Counted from the first letter of the stretch, positions 44,073 to 53,887 are shown. The stretch is 64,000 bases of DNA from Robiginitomaculum sp. (GCA_030949705.1 JAUZSF010000018.1:62001-126000), one strand, 5' to 3'. The notes: generated by a model not told the origin, from the letters alone. Numbers and translations are program-made.

Positions 44073-45302
44073 CTAGCCCACCGTCACCAACATGGAGGCC
44101 AAGGCCGCACTCATCAGATTGGAGAGCGACCCGGCGGCAATCGCCTTCATTCCCATGCGGGATATATCGCCGCGCCGTTCCGGGGCCAGCCCCCCCAGAC
44201 CGCCCAGCAGAATGCCCAGGGATGACAGATTGGCAAAGCCACACAGGGCAAAGGTTACCACCATCACCGTATGAGGGCTCAGGCTTTCCTGTACCTGCGC
44301 CAGACTGGCATAGGCAACAAATTCGTTCAGGACCAGTTTCTGGCCGATCAGATCGCCCGCCGCCATGGCCTCATCCCAGGGAATACCCAACAGATACATC
44401 AGGGGCGAGAAAATCCAGCCCAAAATGGAATTCATGGTAATGCCGTCAAAGCCAAACAAGCCGGCAACGCCGCCCACCAGACCGTTCAGTAGCGCAATCA
44501 GGGCCACAAAGGCGATCAGCATCGCCCCGATATTAGCGGCCAGGCGCAAGCCTTCGGACGCCCCCAGCGCCGCCGCATCGATGACATTGGCCGGGCGGTC
44601 TTCATCATCCTCGGTGGTGTCAGTCAGTTCCACATGTTCTTCGGGCAAGGGACCAACATCGGGGCGAATGATCTTGGCCATCAACAGGCCACCCGGTGCG
44701 GCCATAAAGCTGGCGGCGATCAGATATTCGATATTCACACCGAGCAGGGCATAACCGGCCAAAATGGCCCCGGAAACCGAGGCCAGACCCGACACCATTA
44801 CGGTGAAAAGCTGATTATCGGTCAGGCGGGAAATATAGGGGCGGATGACCAGCGGGGCTTCGGTCTGGCCCAGAAAGATATTGGCCGAGGCACACAGGCT
44901 TTCCACACGCGAAGTGCCAATGACAAAGCGCAGGGCTCCCCCAAAGATCTTCACCACCCATTGCATGATATGCAAATGATAGAGAACCGCCGTCAGCGAG
45001 CCGATAAAGATAATCACCGGCAGCACCTGAACCGCGAACACAAAGCCAAGATTTGGGGAAGTGGCCAGCCCGCCAAAGACAAAATTGATACCCACTTTGG
45101 AGAAATCAATCACCACCTGCACGCCATTGGATATGGAAGACAGCACGCCTTTGCCAAAGGGGATATAAAGCACGAATACCGCAATGCTGGCCTGCAGGGC
45201 AAAAGCGGCGCCAACAACCCGTAAATTAATTTTTCCGCGATTGTCCGATAACGCCACCGCCAGGCCCAATAATACTACGATGCCAATAATGGTGACGAAC
45301 AT
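44073..45302 (-). CDS. Concentrative nucleoside transporter (NupC/CNT family)
   Basis: Cation-coupled importer of nucleosides in the inner membrane. 409 residues, eight to ten hydrophobic segments; conserved features are LSDNRGKINLRVVGAAFALQ, LFIGSL-like IFIGSLTAVLYHL, the substrate segment GQTEAPLVIRPYI, LTDNQLFTVMVSGLASVSG and GFANLSSLGILLGGLG. The ATG at 45302 (MFVTIIGIVV) follows GGGGAGGGG and matches the usual N-terminus; ATG 45338 is an alternative. The cargo could feed the purine-degradation genes 10 kb away, an inference only. Confidence 0.93.
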   Translation of the reverse strand: MFVTIIGIVVLLGLAVALSDNRGKINLRVVGAAFALQASIAVFVLYIPFGKGVLSSISNGVQVVIDFSKVGINFVFGGLATSPNLGFVFAVQVLPVIIFIGSLTAVLYHLHIMQWVVKIFGGALRFVIGTSRVESLCASANIFLGQTEAPLVIRPYISRLTDNQLFTVMVSGLASVSGAILAGYALLGVNIEYLIAASFMAAPGGLLMAKIIRPDVGPLPEEHVELTDTTEDDEDRPANVIDAAALGASEGLRLAANIGAMLIAFVALIALLNGLVGGVAGLFGFDGITMNSILGWIFSPLMYLLGIPWDEAMAAGDLIGQKLVLNEFVAYASLAQVQESLSPHTVMVVTFALCGFANLSSLGILLGGLGGLAPERRGDISRMGMKAIAAGSLSNLMSAALASMLVTVG

Positions 45303-45376
45303 GCCCCACCCCTCCCCTGAATTTATAATTTGCGTCATAGAGGCATAGCCAAAAGCCGGGCGCAAGAGTCCTACCC

Positions 45377-46750
45377 TTAAAAATCACCGCCAAGGGCCAG
45401 GTAGACATCAAGCCGCGCATCCAGGCGGGCGCGCTGATTGGCCAGCCGGGCCCGGCTGGCGGCAAAGGCGCGCTGGCGCAGGGTCAGTACATCCAGAAGA
45501 TCGCTTTGCCCGGCCTGATAGCGCAATTGCGCCAGCCGCAGGGTTTCATTGGCAGCCTCTTCGGCCTCCACCAGATAACCGCCGCGCTCCTGCAAGGTGC
45601 GCCAGCGATCAAGGCCGCTTTCCACCTCGGCATAGGCATTCAGGACACTTTGGCCATAGCGGGCCAGGGCCTGACGCTGGCTGGCCTTGGCCGCGGCAAT
45701 GCGGTTTTTACGTAAATTGCCGTCAAAGAGAGGCGCCGCCAAACGCGCGCCCAGATTGAAGGCCAGATTGGGCCCATCAAAAAGCGTGTTCAGGTTTTGC
45801 CCAGCCGCATCCAGATCCGCAGACAGGTTCAATGCGGGCCAGCGATCGGCCTTGGCACGGCTGGTCAGCGCAAATGCAGAACGCACATCGGCCTTGGCCG
45901 CCAGAATATCTGGCCGTCGCTCCAGAAGTGCCACCGGCGTACCGGCGGGAATCGGGCGGGCATGTTCAGGCAAAGATGTTTTCAGGGCGATTTTGGCATC
46001 GGGATAGCGCCATAACAACACCTCCAACGCCCGCAGGGCATTGCGGTGCGCATTTTTGGCGGCGGTCAAATTATCGCGCGCGCTCGATACATCGGACAGG
46101 GCCAGCACCAGATCCTGGCGGGCGGAAAAGCCAAGCCGCTTGCGCGCCTTGACAATGCTTAAGGTTTCTTCCTGGGCCTTCAGGGTAGAGGCGCTCAGCT
46201 CGCTTTGCAATTGGGCTTCAATGGCCAGAAAATAGGCCCGCGCGGTTTGCGCCGCCAGCGATAACCGGGCCGCTTTGAAGCGGGCACTGGCGGCCAGATA
46301 ATCGGCGGCGGACGCAGCTTTGCCAGCGGATAATTTGCCCCAGATATCGGCTTCCCAACTGGCCCCCAGGCCAGTGCGCAAAGCGGTACGCGAAGACGTG
46401 CCCCCACCCAGCGCGCCGCTTTCACTGGCCGACGCGCTCACATTCAGGCTGGGCAACAGCGTTGCCCGGGATTGGCCCAACAGCGCCTTGGCCCGGGCCA
46501 CATTTTGCGCCGCGATTTCAATATCCCGATTGGCGTTCAGTGCCTCAGTTACCAGAGCGGTGAGCGCCGGATCAGCAAAATCATCCAGCCAGTGACCGCC
46601 GATCTCACCGGCAATGGTTTCTTGTGTCCACCCCGATGGCGGCGGCATTTGCGCCGCGGTCTGTGCATCGATTTTCGCCGTCGGCGGCGCATAGGCACAG
46701 GCCCCAAGAGCAAGGGCAGCTAAGAGCGGTAAGGGAAAAAAATTATTCAT
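45377..46750 (-). CDS. TolC-like outer-membrane lipoprotein (NodT family)
   Basis: Outer-membrane channel of the exporter encoded just upstream. 457 residues; lipoprotein signal with LALGACAYAPP (Cys about residue 18), two OEP repeats of long helices and strands, and typical motifs PSLNVSASAS, GASWEADIWGK, LERRPDILAAKADVR and LAAPLFDGNLRKNRI. The start at 46750 overlaps the permease stop by 8 nt; the frame is open to 46819. Last gene of the adaptor-ATPase-permease-channel operon. Confidence 0.92.
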   Translation of the reverse strand: MNNFFPLPLLAALALGACAYAPPTAKIDAQTAAQMPPPSGWTQETIAGEIGGHWLDDFADPALTALVTEALNANRDIEIAAQNVARAKALLGQSRATLLPSLNVSASASESGALGGGTSSRTALRTGLGASWEADIWGKLSAGKAASAADYLAASARFKAARLSLAAQTARAYFLAIEAQLQSELSASTLKAQEETLSIVKARKRLGFSARQDLVLALSDVSSARDNLTAAKNAHRNALRALEVLLWRYPDAKIALKTSLPEHARPIPAGTPVALLERRPDILAAKADVRSAFALTSRAKADRWPALNLSADLDAAGQNLNTLFDGPNLAFNLGARLAAPLFDGNLRKNRIAAAKASQRQALARYGQSVLNAYAEVESGLDRWRTLQERGGYLVEAEEAANETLRLAQLRYQAGQSDLLDVLTLRQRAFAASRARLANQRARLDARLDVYLALGGDF

Positions 46751-47972
46751 AACGAAGCGCATCAATGGGGTTAAGGCGTGCCGCGCGGCGCGCCGGAAAA
46801 TAACCAAAAAACAGGCCAACAGCCACCGCGGCCCCCAGAGAAATCAGGGTGATTTGCGGGCTGATGGCCATCTCCCATCCCCCGGTTTTGGCGGCAATCC
46901 ATGAGCCGGCAAAGCCCAGGGTTACGCCAATCAGGCCCCCGGTGCCGCATAACACCAAAGCCTCGGCCAGAAACTGTACCATAATATCGCTGCCGCGCGC
47001 GCCCAGCGCCATGCGCAGGCCAATTTCGCGGGTGCGCTCGGTCACCGAGACCAGCATGATATTCATCACCCCAACCCCGCCAACAAAAAGCGCCACCGCC
47101 GCCATAAAGGCCAGCAACACCCCCATGGTGGCCTGGGTGGCCGAACGGGCGCGGACAAAATCGGCAATGTTAAAGACCATAAAGTCATCATCACCACCGG
47201 CCTTGATATGGCGCCGGTCGCGCATGTATTCGACCAGTTCATTTTGCGCCTCTTTCAGATCATAGCCATCGGCCACCATCACCTCGATGCGGGATACATT
47301 TTTAGGGGTGGTGCGGTGAGCGCCAATAATGCGGTTTCGCGCCGTTCGCAGGGGAATAATGATCACATCATCCCGGTCCGAGCCAAAACTGCTCTGGCCT
47401 TTTTCTTCGAGCACACCGATCACGGAAACCGGCACATTATTGACGCGAATGCGCTGGCCCACAGGGTCGGTACCATCAAAGAGATTTTCCACAATGGATT
47501 TACCGACCACCGCCACGGCTGCGCCGGTACGCACTTCGCGGGGCGTAAAAATCCGCCCCTCGACCGGGTGCCAGTCATGGATTTCAAAATAGGCGTCATC
47601 GGTGCCGGTCAACGACGTGGACCAATTGGTCTGGCCGGAAACGGCGGTTACCGAACTGCTCAACTGACCACTGACAGCGCCCGCATAGGGAAGCGCGGCC
47701 AGCGCATCCAGATCAGCCTCGGTAAAGGGGGTGGCGGCCCCGGCCCCCATCGAGCGCCCGCCCCGTCGCATGGCCCCCGGACGCAGGGTCAGGGTGCTGG
47801 CCCCCAGGGCAGAGATTTGTTCATCAATGCGCGCCTTGGCGCCCTCGCCCATGGCCATCATGGTCATCACCGAGGCCACGCCAATGATAATGCCCAGCAT
47901 GGTCAGAAAACTGCGCAGCAGATTGGCAAACAGCGCCTCGATCGCCGAGGCAATGGCCACGGAAAACTTCAT
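46743..47972 (-). CDS. MacB-type ABC permease (FtsX family)
   Basis: Membrane subunit of the tripartite exporter. 409 residues with one N-terminal helix (LLRSFLTMLGIIIGVASVMTMMAMGEGAK), a periplasmic MacB_PCD domain (about 50-250) and three C-terminal helices with GGVGVMNIMLVSVTERTREI and PARRAARLNPIDALRYE. Unlike E. coli MacB, the ATPase is a separate chain, encoded immediately upstream with a 4-nt overlap. Such mechanotransmission pumps move substrates from periplasm through the TolC-like channel. Confidence 0.93.
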   Translation of the reverse strand: MKFSVAIASAIEALFANLLRSFLTMLGIIIGVASVMTMMAMGEGAKARIDEQISALGASTLTLRPGAMRRGGRSMGAGAATPFTEADLDALAALPYAGAVSGQLSSSVTAVSGQTNWSTSLTGTDDAYFEIHDWHPVEGRIFTPREVRTGAAVAVVGKSIVENLFDGTDPVGQRIRVNNVPVSVIGVLEEKGQSSFGSDRDDVIIIPLRTARNRIIGAHRTTPKNVSRIEVMVADGYDLKEAQNELVEYMRDRRHIKAGGDDDFMVFNIADFVRARSATQATMGVLLAFMAAVALFVGGVGVMNIMLVSVTERTREIGLRMALGARGSDIMVQFLAEALVLCGTGGLIGVTLGFAGSWIAAKTGGWEMAISPQITLISLGAAVAVGLFFGYFPARRAARLNPIDALRYE

Positions 47973-48664
47973 GAGGCTCGCCTTTCATCGCTTTCGATCA
48001 GGCCATCGCGAAAATGGATCTGACGCTGGGCAAATTCGGCTACTTCGGGCTCGTGGGTGACCAGTATAATCGTAATGCCCGAGGCATTCAGTGTGACCAG
48101 CAGCTCCATAATATCGGCGGAGGTTTTGGTATCCAGCGCCCCGGTCGGCTCGTCCGCCAGTATAATATGCGGCTTGCCGGCCAGCGCCCGGGCAATGGCC
48201 ACGCGCTGTTGCTGGCCACCTGAAAGCTGTGCCGGGCGGTGATCCATGCGCTCGCCCAGCCCCACCAGTTCCAGACATTCGCGTGCCCGTGCATCGGCAT
48301 CAATGTGTTCATGACGGGCATAGCGCAGCGGCAGTTTGACATTTTGCAGGGCATTGGCGCGGGGCAACAGATTAAATTGCTGAAACACAAAGCCCAATGT
48401 CCGGTTGCGCAGGTCCGCCAGATCATCGGGGCGCATGGTGGAAAGGGAATGTCCCTCGATCAGCATATCGCCACTGGTCGGCTGATCCAGTGCCCCGATC
48501 AAGTTCATCAGAGTGGATTTACCCGATCCGGATGGTCCCATAATGGCGGTAAACTCCCCGGGCGCAATCTCCAGGTCAATGCCGCGCAAGGCATGCACCT
48601 TTTGATCACCCATGGTGTAAACCTTGGTCACCTGGCGGGCCTCAATGATTGGTGCCGGCCCCAT
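47969..48664 (-). CDS. MacB/LolD-like ABC transporter ATPase
   Basis: 231-residue ATPase for the downstream permease. Walker A GPSGSGKST, Q-loop FVFQQFNLLP, signature LSGGQQQRVAIARAL, Walker B IILADEPTGALD and H-loop LVTHEPEV are intact. It starts 2 nt after the adaptor stop and overlaps the permease start by 4 nt. Confidence 0.95.
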   Translation of the reverse strand: MGPAPIIEARQVTKVYTMGDQKVHALRGIDLEIAPGEFTAIMGPSGSGKSTLMNLIGALDQPTSGDMLIEGHSLSTMRPDDLADLRNRTLGFVFQQFNLLPRANALQNVKLPLRYARHEHIDADARARECLELVGLGERMDHRPAQLSGGQQQRVAIARALAGKPHIILADEPTGALDTKTSADIMELLVTLNASGITIILVTHEPEVAEFAQRQIHFRDGLIESDERRAS

Positions 48665-48666
48665 GC

Positions 48667-50136
48667 TCAGCTCTTGCCGACGCTTTTGATCCGCAGCCGG
48701 GTCACAAAGGCATCGCCTTCCTTGGCACCGCGTATGATTTCGACATATTCGCCATCATCCAGACCCAGCACCAAGGGGTGCGGGACCAGGGTGCCGTCTT
48801 CTTTATATTCCCAGGCCTGGGCCCGTTTCAGATTGGCACTGGCCTTTTGCGTTTTGACATAGGCATCATATTGCTCGGCGCTAAGGTGGCGTTTTAAGAC
48901 CCGCTCGATAATGGCGCGGCGGCGCTGGCGCAAGCCATTGCGATCAAACTGTGCCGCCGGGCTTTGCGCCAGCTTGGCAAAGGCCTGCATTTCCTTGCGC
49001 ATATCGGCACCAATGGCCTTTTGCGCCTCGGCACTGACCCCCAGTTCTGCAAACTGGCGGGCAAAGGCCCCGCCCCGGCGATCATTGCCGCCCCGACCGG
49101 AAGAGCCGGTCTGAGCCACGGGCGGGCCATTTTTGGGTGGGGAAAAGCGCAAGGCCCCCGAGGCAATGCGCAGCACGTCTTCACGCTTATCAGCGGTAAT
49201 TTCCACATTGGCGGTCATGCCCGGTAACAGCTTCATTTGCGGATTACGCGCCGCGATGACCACCGTATAGGTCACCACATTTTGCAGCTCGGTTGCCGCC
49301 AGACGAACCTGTTCCACCACGCCGCTAAACTGGTCATCGGGATAGGCATCCACGGTAAAGACCACCTTGTCGCCTTCGCTAATGCCGCCAATGTCGGCCT
49401 CGACCACCGCGGCATCAATGCGAATATCCCCCAGGTCCTGAGCAATGCGAAAGAGCACCGGCGCTGAAAAGGAGGCCGCCACCGTCTGGCCCACATCAAT
49501 GGAACGCTCGATCACCACCCCATCAATGGGTGAGCGGATATAGGTACGCTCAAAATCCACATTGGCGGTTTCCAGCGCCGCTTCGCGTTGGGTTTTTGAG
49601 GCCAGCGCGCTCTGGTATTGGGCCTTGGCCAGGGCCAGGTCTGCCTCAGCCACCGCCAAGGCGCGCTCAGTAGAATCAAAAAGCGCCTGCGAGATGGCAT
49701 CTTCTTTGAGCAATTGTTCCTGTCGCTGAAAATCCTTTTGTGCCTGCGACAGCGTTGCCACGGCGCGGGCAATCCCGGCCTCTTGCACGGCGACATTGGC
49801 CTTGGCACTCAGCAGATCTGCCTTGGCCTGTTGCACCCGGGTGGCAAAGGTTTGCGGATCGATCCGCGCCACCAATTGCCCGGCTTTGACCTTGGAGTTG
49901 AAATCCGCATACAACTCGACCACCTGACCCGACAATTGCGAGCCAACCTCGACCGTGGTCAGCGCCCGCACGGCACCCGAGGCCGAAACAATGCGCGCCA
50001 CATCACCTTTGCTGACCTTGGCGGTCTCAATATCATATTGCCCACCCGCGACATCGCCTTTGCCGCGAAAGATAAACAAGGCCATTATGGCGAGCACGAT
50101 CAGGCCACCCAGCACCAATACCGGTGTTCGTTTCAT
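48667..50136 (-). CDS. MacA-like periplasmic adaptor with an inserted helical segment
   Basis: Membrane-fusion protein of 489 residues. One membrane anchor (VLVLGGLIVLAIMALFIF), then lipoyl half-motifs (VSASGAVRALTTVEVGSQLSG), a hairpin of coiled coil (about 80-200) and beta-barrel domain (IRSPIDGVVIERSIDVGQTV). Between the barrel and the last membrane-proximal strands (VLGLDDGEYVEIIRGAKEGD) there is a charged, mainly helical insert of about 110 residues (SGRGGNDRRGG to NLKRAQAWEY), not part of E. coli MacA. The start at 50136 (MKRTPVLVLGG) follows the family; the frame is open to 50205. First gene of the exporter operon. Confidence 0.9.
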   Translation of the reverse strand: MKRTPVLVLGGLIVLAIMALFIFRGKGDVAGGQYDIETAKVSKGDVARIVSASGAVRALTTVEVGSQLSGQVVELYADFNSKVKAGQLVARIDPQTFATRVQQAKADLLSAKANVAVQEAGIARAVATLSQAQKDFQRQEQLLKEDAISQALFDSTERALAVAEADLALAKAQYQSALASKTQREAALETANVDFERTYIRSPIDGVVIERSIDVGQTVAASFSAPVLFRIAQDLGDIRIDAAVVEADIGGISEGDKVVFTVDAYPDDQFSGVVEQVRLAATELQNVVTYTVVIAARNPQMKLLPGMTANVEITADKREDVLRIASGALRFSPPKNGPPVAQTGSSGRGGNDRRGGAFARQFAELGVSAEAQKAIGADMRKEMQAFAKLAQSPAAQFDRNGLRQRRRAIIERVLKRHLSAEQYDAYVKTQKASANLKRAQAWEYKEDGTLVPHPLVLGLDDGEYVEIIRGAKEGDAFVTRLRIKSVGKS

Positions 50137-50344
50137 GGTCCGGACCCTTATTTTGTAACTTGCACACGTTTTCCCTGCTTTCTGTCTTGGCGGTTTACGA
50201 CGCACTAAACAAGCCAGAAACTGATGATGACGAAAACTTCATGTTTCCACCCCGCCATATCAGGGGAGCTTTTGCCAAGAAAACAAACTGTTTTTCCCTG
50301 ATTTGCTTGGTTTTCTTGTGCCCGGGGCCTGATATACTCGGCCT

Positions 50345-50441
50345 TGGAGGCTGGCAGCGGACGTGCTCCTCGCCAACCCGGTCAGGTCCGGAAGGAAGCA
50401 GCCGTAACGAGTTTTTGCGCGGGTCGTTGTTCAGTCTCCAC
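50345..50441 (+). ncRNA. ffs: Signal recognition particle 4.5S RNA
   Basis: The SRP core loop GGTCAGGTCCGGAAGGAAGC (50380-50399) is an exact match to the universal small bacterial SRP RNA. The ends TGGAGGCTG and CAGTCTCCA pair to close a hairpin of about 97 nt. The RNA joins Ffh to target membrane proteins to SecYEG. A -10 element TATACT at 50333-50338 predicts transcription starting at about 50345, in agreement with the 5' end; the -35 is poor. It precedes dnaX, as in many bacteria. Confidence 0.96.
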
Positions 50442-50505
50442 CCTATCCTCTGCATTTGTAATGCAAACGCTGGCCTGTGCCTTCGGGTCAGGCTAAAGTG
50501 CGCTC

Positions 50506-52275
50506 ATGACAATGAACGATTCTTCCACACCAAGCGATACTGCCGAAGCCAGTCTTGGCCTTGATTTGCCTGAAACCACCTCTGGTGGCACCGGCTATCA
50601 GGTGTTGGCGCGCAAATACCGCCCGCAATGTTTTGAAGACCTGATCGGCCAAGACCCCATGGTCCGCACCCTGACCAATGCGTTCGCGACAAACCGGGTG
50701 GCCCATGCGTTTATGCTGACCGGGGTGCGCGGGGTGGGCAAAACCACCACAGCGCGCCTGTTGGCCCGGGCCTTGAACTATGAGCGCGAGGGCGTGGATG
50801 GCCCGTCCATATCGCTGAACCCGCCGGGCGTGCATTGCGCCGCCATTGCCGCCTCGCGCCATGTGGATGTGATGGAAATGGATGCGGCTTCGCATACCGG
50901 CATTAACGACATTCGCGAAATACTGGACGGGGTGCGCTATGCCCCCGTCTCGGCGCGCTATAAAGTCTATATTATTGACGAGGTGCACATGCTCTCCACC
51001 TCGGCGTTTAATGCGCTGTTAAAAACCCTGGAAGAGCCGCCCCCCCACGCCAAGTTTATTTTTGCCACCACGGAAATCCGCAAAGTGCCGGTAACGGTAT
51101 TATCCCGCTGCCAACGCTTTGATCTGGCGCGCATTGGCCGCGAACAATTGATTTCCCATTTGCAGAACATTTGCGAAAAAGAAGGCGCCGAGATTGCCAG
51201 TGACGGCCTGGCGCTGATCTCCCGCGCGGCCGAGGGATCGGTGCGCGATGCCCTCTCTATTCTGGATCAGGCGCTGGTGCAGGAAGAAGGCAAAAAACAG
51301 GTTTCCGGCGAAGATATTCGCACCATGCTGGGCCTGGCCGATCGCACCCGGGTGCTGAACCTTTTTGCCATGGCCGCCAAGGGTGATGCGGCCGCGTGTT
51401 GCGCCGAACTGCAAAGCCAGTTCGAGGCCGGGGCCGACCCGTTGATCATCCTGCGCGATCTGCTGGACCATTGTCACCAATGCACCCGCGCCAGCATTAT
51501 GGGCGAGGATACGCCGCTGGAAGAATATGGGGACAGCGCCGCCACGGTGCGCCAACTGGGCGCCGATCTCAGCCTTGGGCAATTGGCCAGGCTCTGGCAA
51601 ATGTTGCTCAAAGCCCTGGACGAGGCCCGTCTGGCCCCGGACCCGCTAAGTGCCACCGAAATGGCGCTGATCCGTATCTGTGCCGCCGCGGCATTACCCG
51701 GCCCCGAAGAAGCGGCGCGATTGTTGCGCAATGGCCCACAAAACCAGGCTGAAGAGCTCGCGCCGGCGCCTGCCGCCACGCCCAACAACTCTGCGCCCAG
51801 GCCCGGCCCCCAGGCCAGCAGCGGCGGTGCCGCCCCGGCCATGCAGGTCATGCCCGAGAGCGCTCCGATGCCCGAAGGCGAACCCATGGCGCAATTGCAC
51901 TCGCTGGAAGAGGTGGTGGCCTTGCTGGGGGCCAAACGGGAAATGCATCTGAGCGCCATGGTACGCCGTTGTGTCCGTCTGGTCAGTTTTCGCCCCGGCT
52001 CTATTGTGTTCGAGCCTGAACCGGATGCCCCGGCGGATCTGGCGCCGCAACTGACCCGGTTTTTGCGGGACCAGACCGGCCAGAACTGGCTGATCAGTCT
52101 GGACGGCAAGGCCAAGGGCGCCCCAACCCTGGCCGAACAGAAAAAAGAAAGAGACGCAAAATTGCGCCTCGAAGTGGAACAATCCGCCGAGATGAAGCAC
52201 ATTCTGGATGCATTTCCAGGGGCCAAGATTGTCAGCATCAAAATGCCCAATGATGGATCAGGAGATAAATCATGA
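50506..52275 (+). CDS. dnaX: DNA polymerase III subunits gamma and tau
   Basis: Clamp-loader ATPase, 589 residues. AAA+ motifs: Walker A GVRGVGKTTTARLL, Walker B IIDEVHMLS, sensor 1 FIFATTEIRKVP, arginine finger SRCQRFDL. A proline/alanine linker (about 400-460) leads to the tau C-terminal domain that binds polymerase and helicase. The zinc-module segment keeps a single cysteine (PPGVHCAAIA) where E. coli has four, so zinc is unlikely to bind. Starts at ATG 50506 or 50512. Stop overlaps ybaB by 4 nt. Confidence 0.97.
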   Translation: MTMNDSSTPSDTAEASLGLDLPETTSGGTGYQVLARKYRPQCFEDLIGQDPMVRTLTNAFATNRVAHAFMLTGVRGVGKTTTARLLARALNYEREGVDGPSISLNPPGVHCAAIAASRHVDVMEMDAASHTGINDIREILDGVRYAPVSARYKVYIIDEVHMLSTSAFNALLKTLEEPPPHAKFIFATTEIRKVPVTVLSRCQRFDLARIGREQLISHLQNICEKEGAEIASDGLALISRAAEGSVRDALSILDQALVQEEGKKQVSGEDIRTMLGLADRTRVLNLFAMAAKGDAAACCAELQSQFEAGADPLIILRDLLDHCHQCTRASIMGEDTPLEEYGDSAATVRQLGADLSLGQLARLWQMLLKALDEARLAPDPLSATEMALIRICAAAALPGPEEAARLLRNGPQNQAEELAPAPAATPNNSAPRPGPQASSGGAAPAMQVMPESAPMPEGEPMAQLHSLEEVVALLGAKREMHLSAMVRRCVRLVSFRPGSIVFEPEPDAPADLAPQLTRFLRDQTGQNWLISLDGKAKGAPTLAEQKKERDAKLRLEVEQSAEMKHILDAFPGAKIVSIKMPNDGSGDKS

Positions 52276-52607
52276 CCGATATTGCCGCCATGATGAAGCA
52301 GGCCCAGGAAATGCAGGCCCGTCTGGCCGCCGCCCAACAGGGGCTGGCTGATCAGGAAGTTGAAGGGCGCGCCGGGGGTGGCATGGTCTCGGTGACCTTG
52401 AATGGCAAAGGCGAAGCCCGCACCGTGCACATTGACCCGACCCTGATGGAGGAAGGTGAAGAGGCCGCCACGGTTCTGGAAGACCTGATCGTGGCCGCCA
52501 TCAACGATGCCCGGCGCAAGGTGGATGAAGTTGCCAAGGAGCAAATGGCCAAAGTGGCCGGGCCGCTGGCGGCAATGATGCCCAAGGGCTTTAACCCCAT
52601 GGGCTGA
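52272..52607 (+). CDS. ybaB: YbaB/EbfC nucleoid-associated protein
   Basis: DNA-binding protein of 111 residues with the family pattern MKQAQEMQARLAAAQQ, then GMVSVTLNGKGEARTVHIDP and LEDLIVAAINDARRKVDE. Dimeric, coats DNA and influences transcription. Translationally coupled to dnaX (ATGA). The usual next gene recR is absent; yebC takes its place. Confidence 0.95.
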   Translation: MTDIAAMMKQAQEMQARLAAAQQGLADQEVEGRAGGGMVSVTLNGKGEARTVHIDPTLMEEGEEAATVLEDLIVAAINDARRKVDEVAKEQMAKVAGPLAAMMPKGFNPMG

Positions 52608-52691
52608 ACTTGGCGCGTTACGGCTCTTGCCGCGCCGGCGCGGCCGTCTTACACAGTTTCAAAATTGATCACGATACCGATGGAGGCCCCG

Positions 52692-53438
52692 ATGGCCGGA
52701 CACTCAAAATGGGCAAATATTCAGCACCGCAAGGGACGCCAGGACAAGGCCCGTTCCAAGCTGTTTTCCAAACTGTCCAAGGAAATTGCCATTGCCGCCA
52801 AAATGGGCGGCGGCGACCCGGATGCCAATCCGCGGTTGCGCCTGGCGATCAATAACGCCAAATCCCAATCGGTGCCCAAAGACAATATTCAGCGCGCCAT
52901 CGACAAGGCCACCGGCGCAGACGGGGCCGATTACGAAGAAATCCGTTATGAAGGTTTTGGCCCGGCGGGTATTGGTATCATTGTTGAGGTTTCCACCGAC
53001 AACAAAAACCGCGCCGCCGCCGAAGTGCGCTCTGCCTTTGCCAAAAATGGCGGTAATTTGGGCGAAACCGGCTCGGTCGCCTTTATGTTCGACCATATTG
53101 GCCAGGTGCAATATGCCGCCGATGTGGCCGATGAGGATACCATGCTGGAAGCGGCCATCGAGGCCGGTGCCGAAGATGTGGTTTCGGATGAGGAAACCCA
53201 CACGATTTATTGTGCCCGCGAAGACCTGCACGAAGTGGTCAAGGCGCTGGAAGCCAGCTTTGGCGAGCCAAGCTCGGCCAATATGATCTGGAAACCGCAA
53301 AACACCATCGATGTGGGCGCCGACAAGGCCGGCACATTATTAAAACTGATGGATGCGCTGGAAGATTCCGATGACGTGCAAAACGTCTATGCCAATTTCG
53401 ACATCTCCGAAGAGGTGATGGAAAACCTGGGCGACTGA
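52692..53438 (+). CDS. yebC: YebC/PmpR family regulatory protein
   Basis: 248-residue TACO1-like protein. N-terminal [19 protein letters not shown], then [19 protein letters not shown] and [14 protein letters not shown]. Family members bind DNA or act as ribosome-associated factors that help translate polyproline stretches. Start ATG 52692 fits the invariant N-terminus and has GGAGG 7 nt upstream; the frame is open to 52665. The stop overlaps the MOSC gene (TGATG). Confidence 0.96.
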   Translation: MAGHSKWANIQHRKGRQDKARSKLFSKLSKEIAIAAKMGGGDPDANPRLRLAINNAKSQSVPKDNIQRAIDKATGADGADYEEIRYEGFGPAGIGIIVEVSTDNKNRAAAEVRSAFAKNGGNLGETGSVAFMFDHIGQVQYAADVADEDTMLEAAIEAGAEDVVSDEETHTIYCAREDLHEVVKALEASFGEPSSANMIWKPQNTIDVGADKAGTLLKLMDALEDSDDVQNVYANFDISEEVMENLGD

Positions 53439-53887
53439 TGAACACATCATCTGGACGCCTGATCGCCATCGCCCGCCATGCGCGCTCTCATGGAGATCTG
53501 GAAGAACTGGAAACCATCGACATCTCTGCAGAAAGCGGACTGTCTGGTGATTTTCGCGGGGCCAGCCCCGGGCGGCAGATCAGCATTTTATCGCAAACTT
53601 CTTGGGATGCTGCCTGCGCGGCGCTGGGCGAAACCCTGCCCTGGACAGTCCGGCGGGCCAATTTGCTGGTGGATGGATTAGACCTGCAAGACAGCATTGG
53701 CGCCGTTATACGCATTGGCAAGGTGGCTTTGAAAATCACCGAAGAGTGTAAACCCTGTTCGCGAATGGAGGCGGCTCGCCCGGGCCTGCGCGCGGCCCTT
53801 GGCCCCGATTGGCGCGGCGGCGTTTTGGCTGTGGTGCTGAACGGCGGCCAGATCAGCCGCAATGACCTTATCACACTTGAAGTTTAA
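53438..53887 (+). CDS. MOSC domain protein
   Basis: 149 residues, a single MOSC (molybdenum cofactor sulfurase C-terminal) domain: GRLIAIARHARSHGDLEEL, SGDFRGASPGRQISIL, RRANLLVDGLDL and the conserved cysteines in KITEECKPCSRMEAA. Such stand-alone proteins probably bind a sulfur or molybdenum-cofactor ligand. Since xanthine dehydrogenase in this window needs sulfurated molybdopterin, a link is conceivable but not shown. Overlaps yebC by one base and the convergent SulP gene by 4 nt. Confidence 0.9.
   Translation: MNTSSGRLIAIARHARSHGDLEELETIDISAESGLSGDFRGASPGRQISILSQTSWDAACAALGETLPWTVRRANLLVDGLDLQDSIGAVIRIGKVALKITEECKPCSRMEAARPGLRAALGPDWRGGVLAVVLNGGQISRNDLITLEV

Noticed and set aside
51474-52544. 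Antisense frame of 356 codons opposite dnaX and ybaB
   Set aside because: It crosses two well-supported genes and has no domain-like segments.
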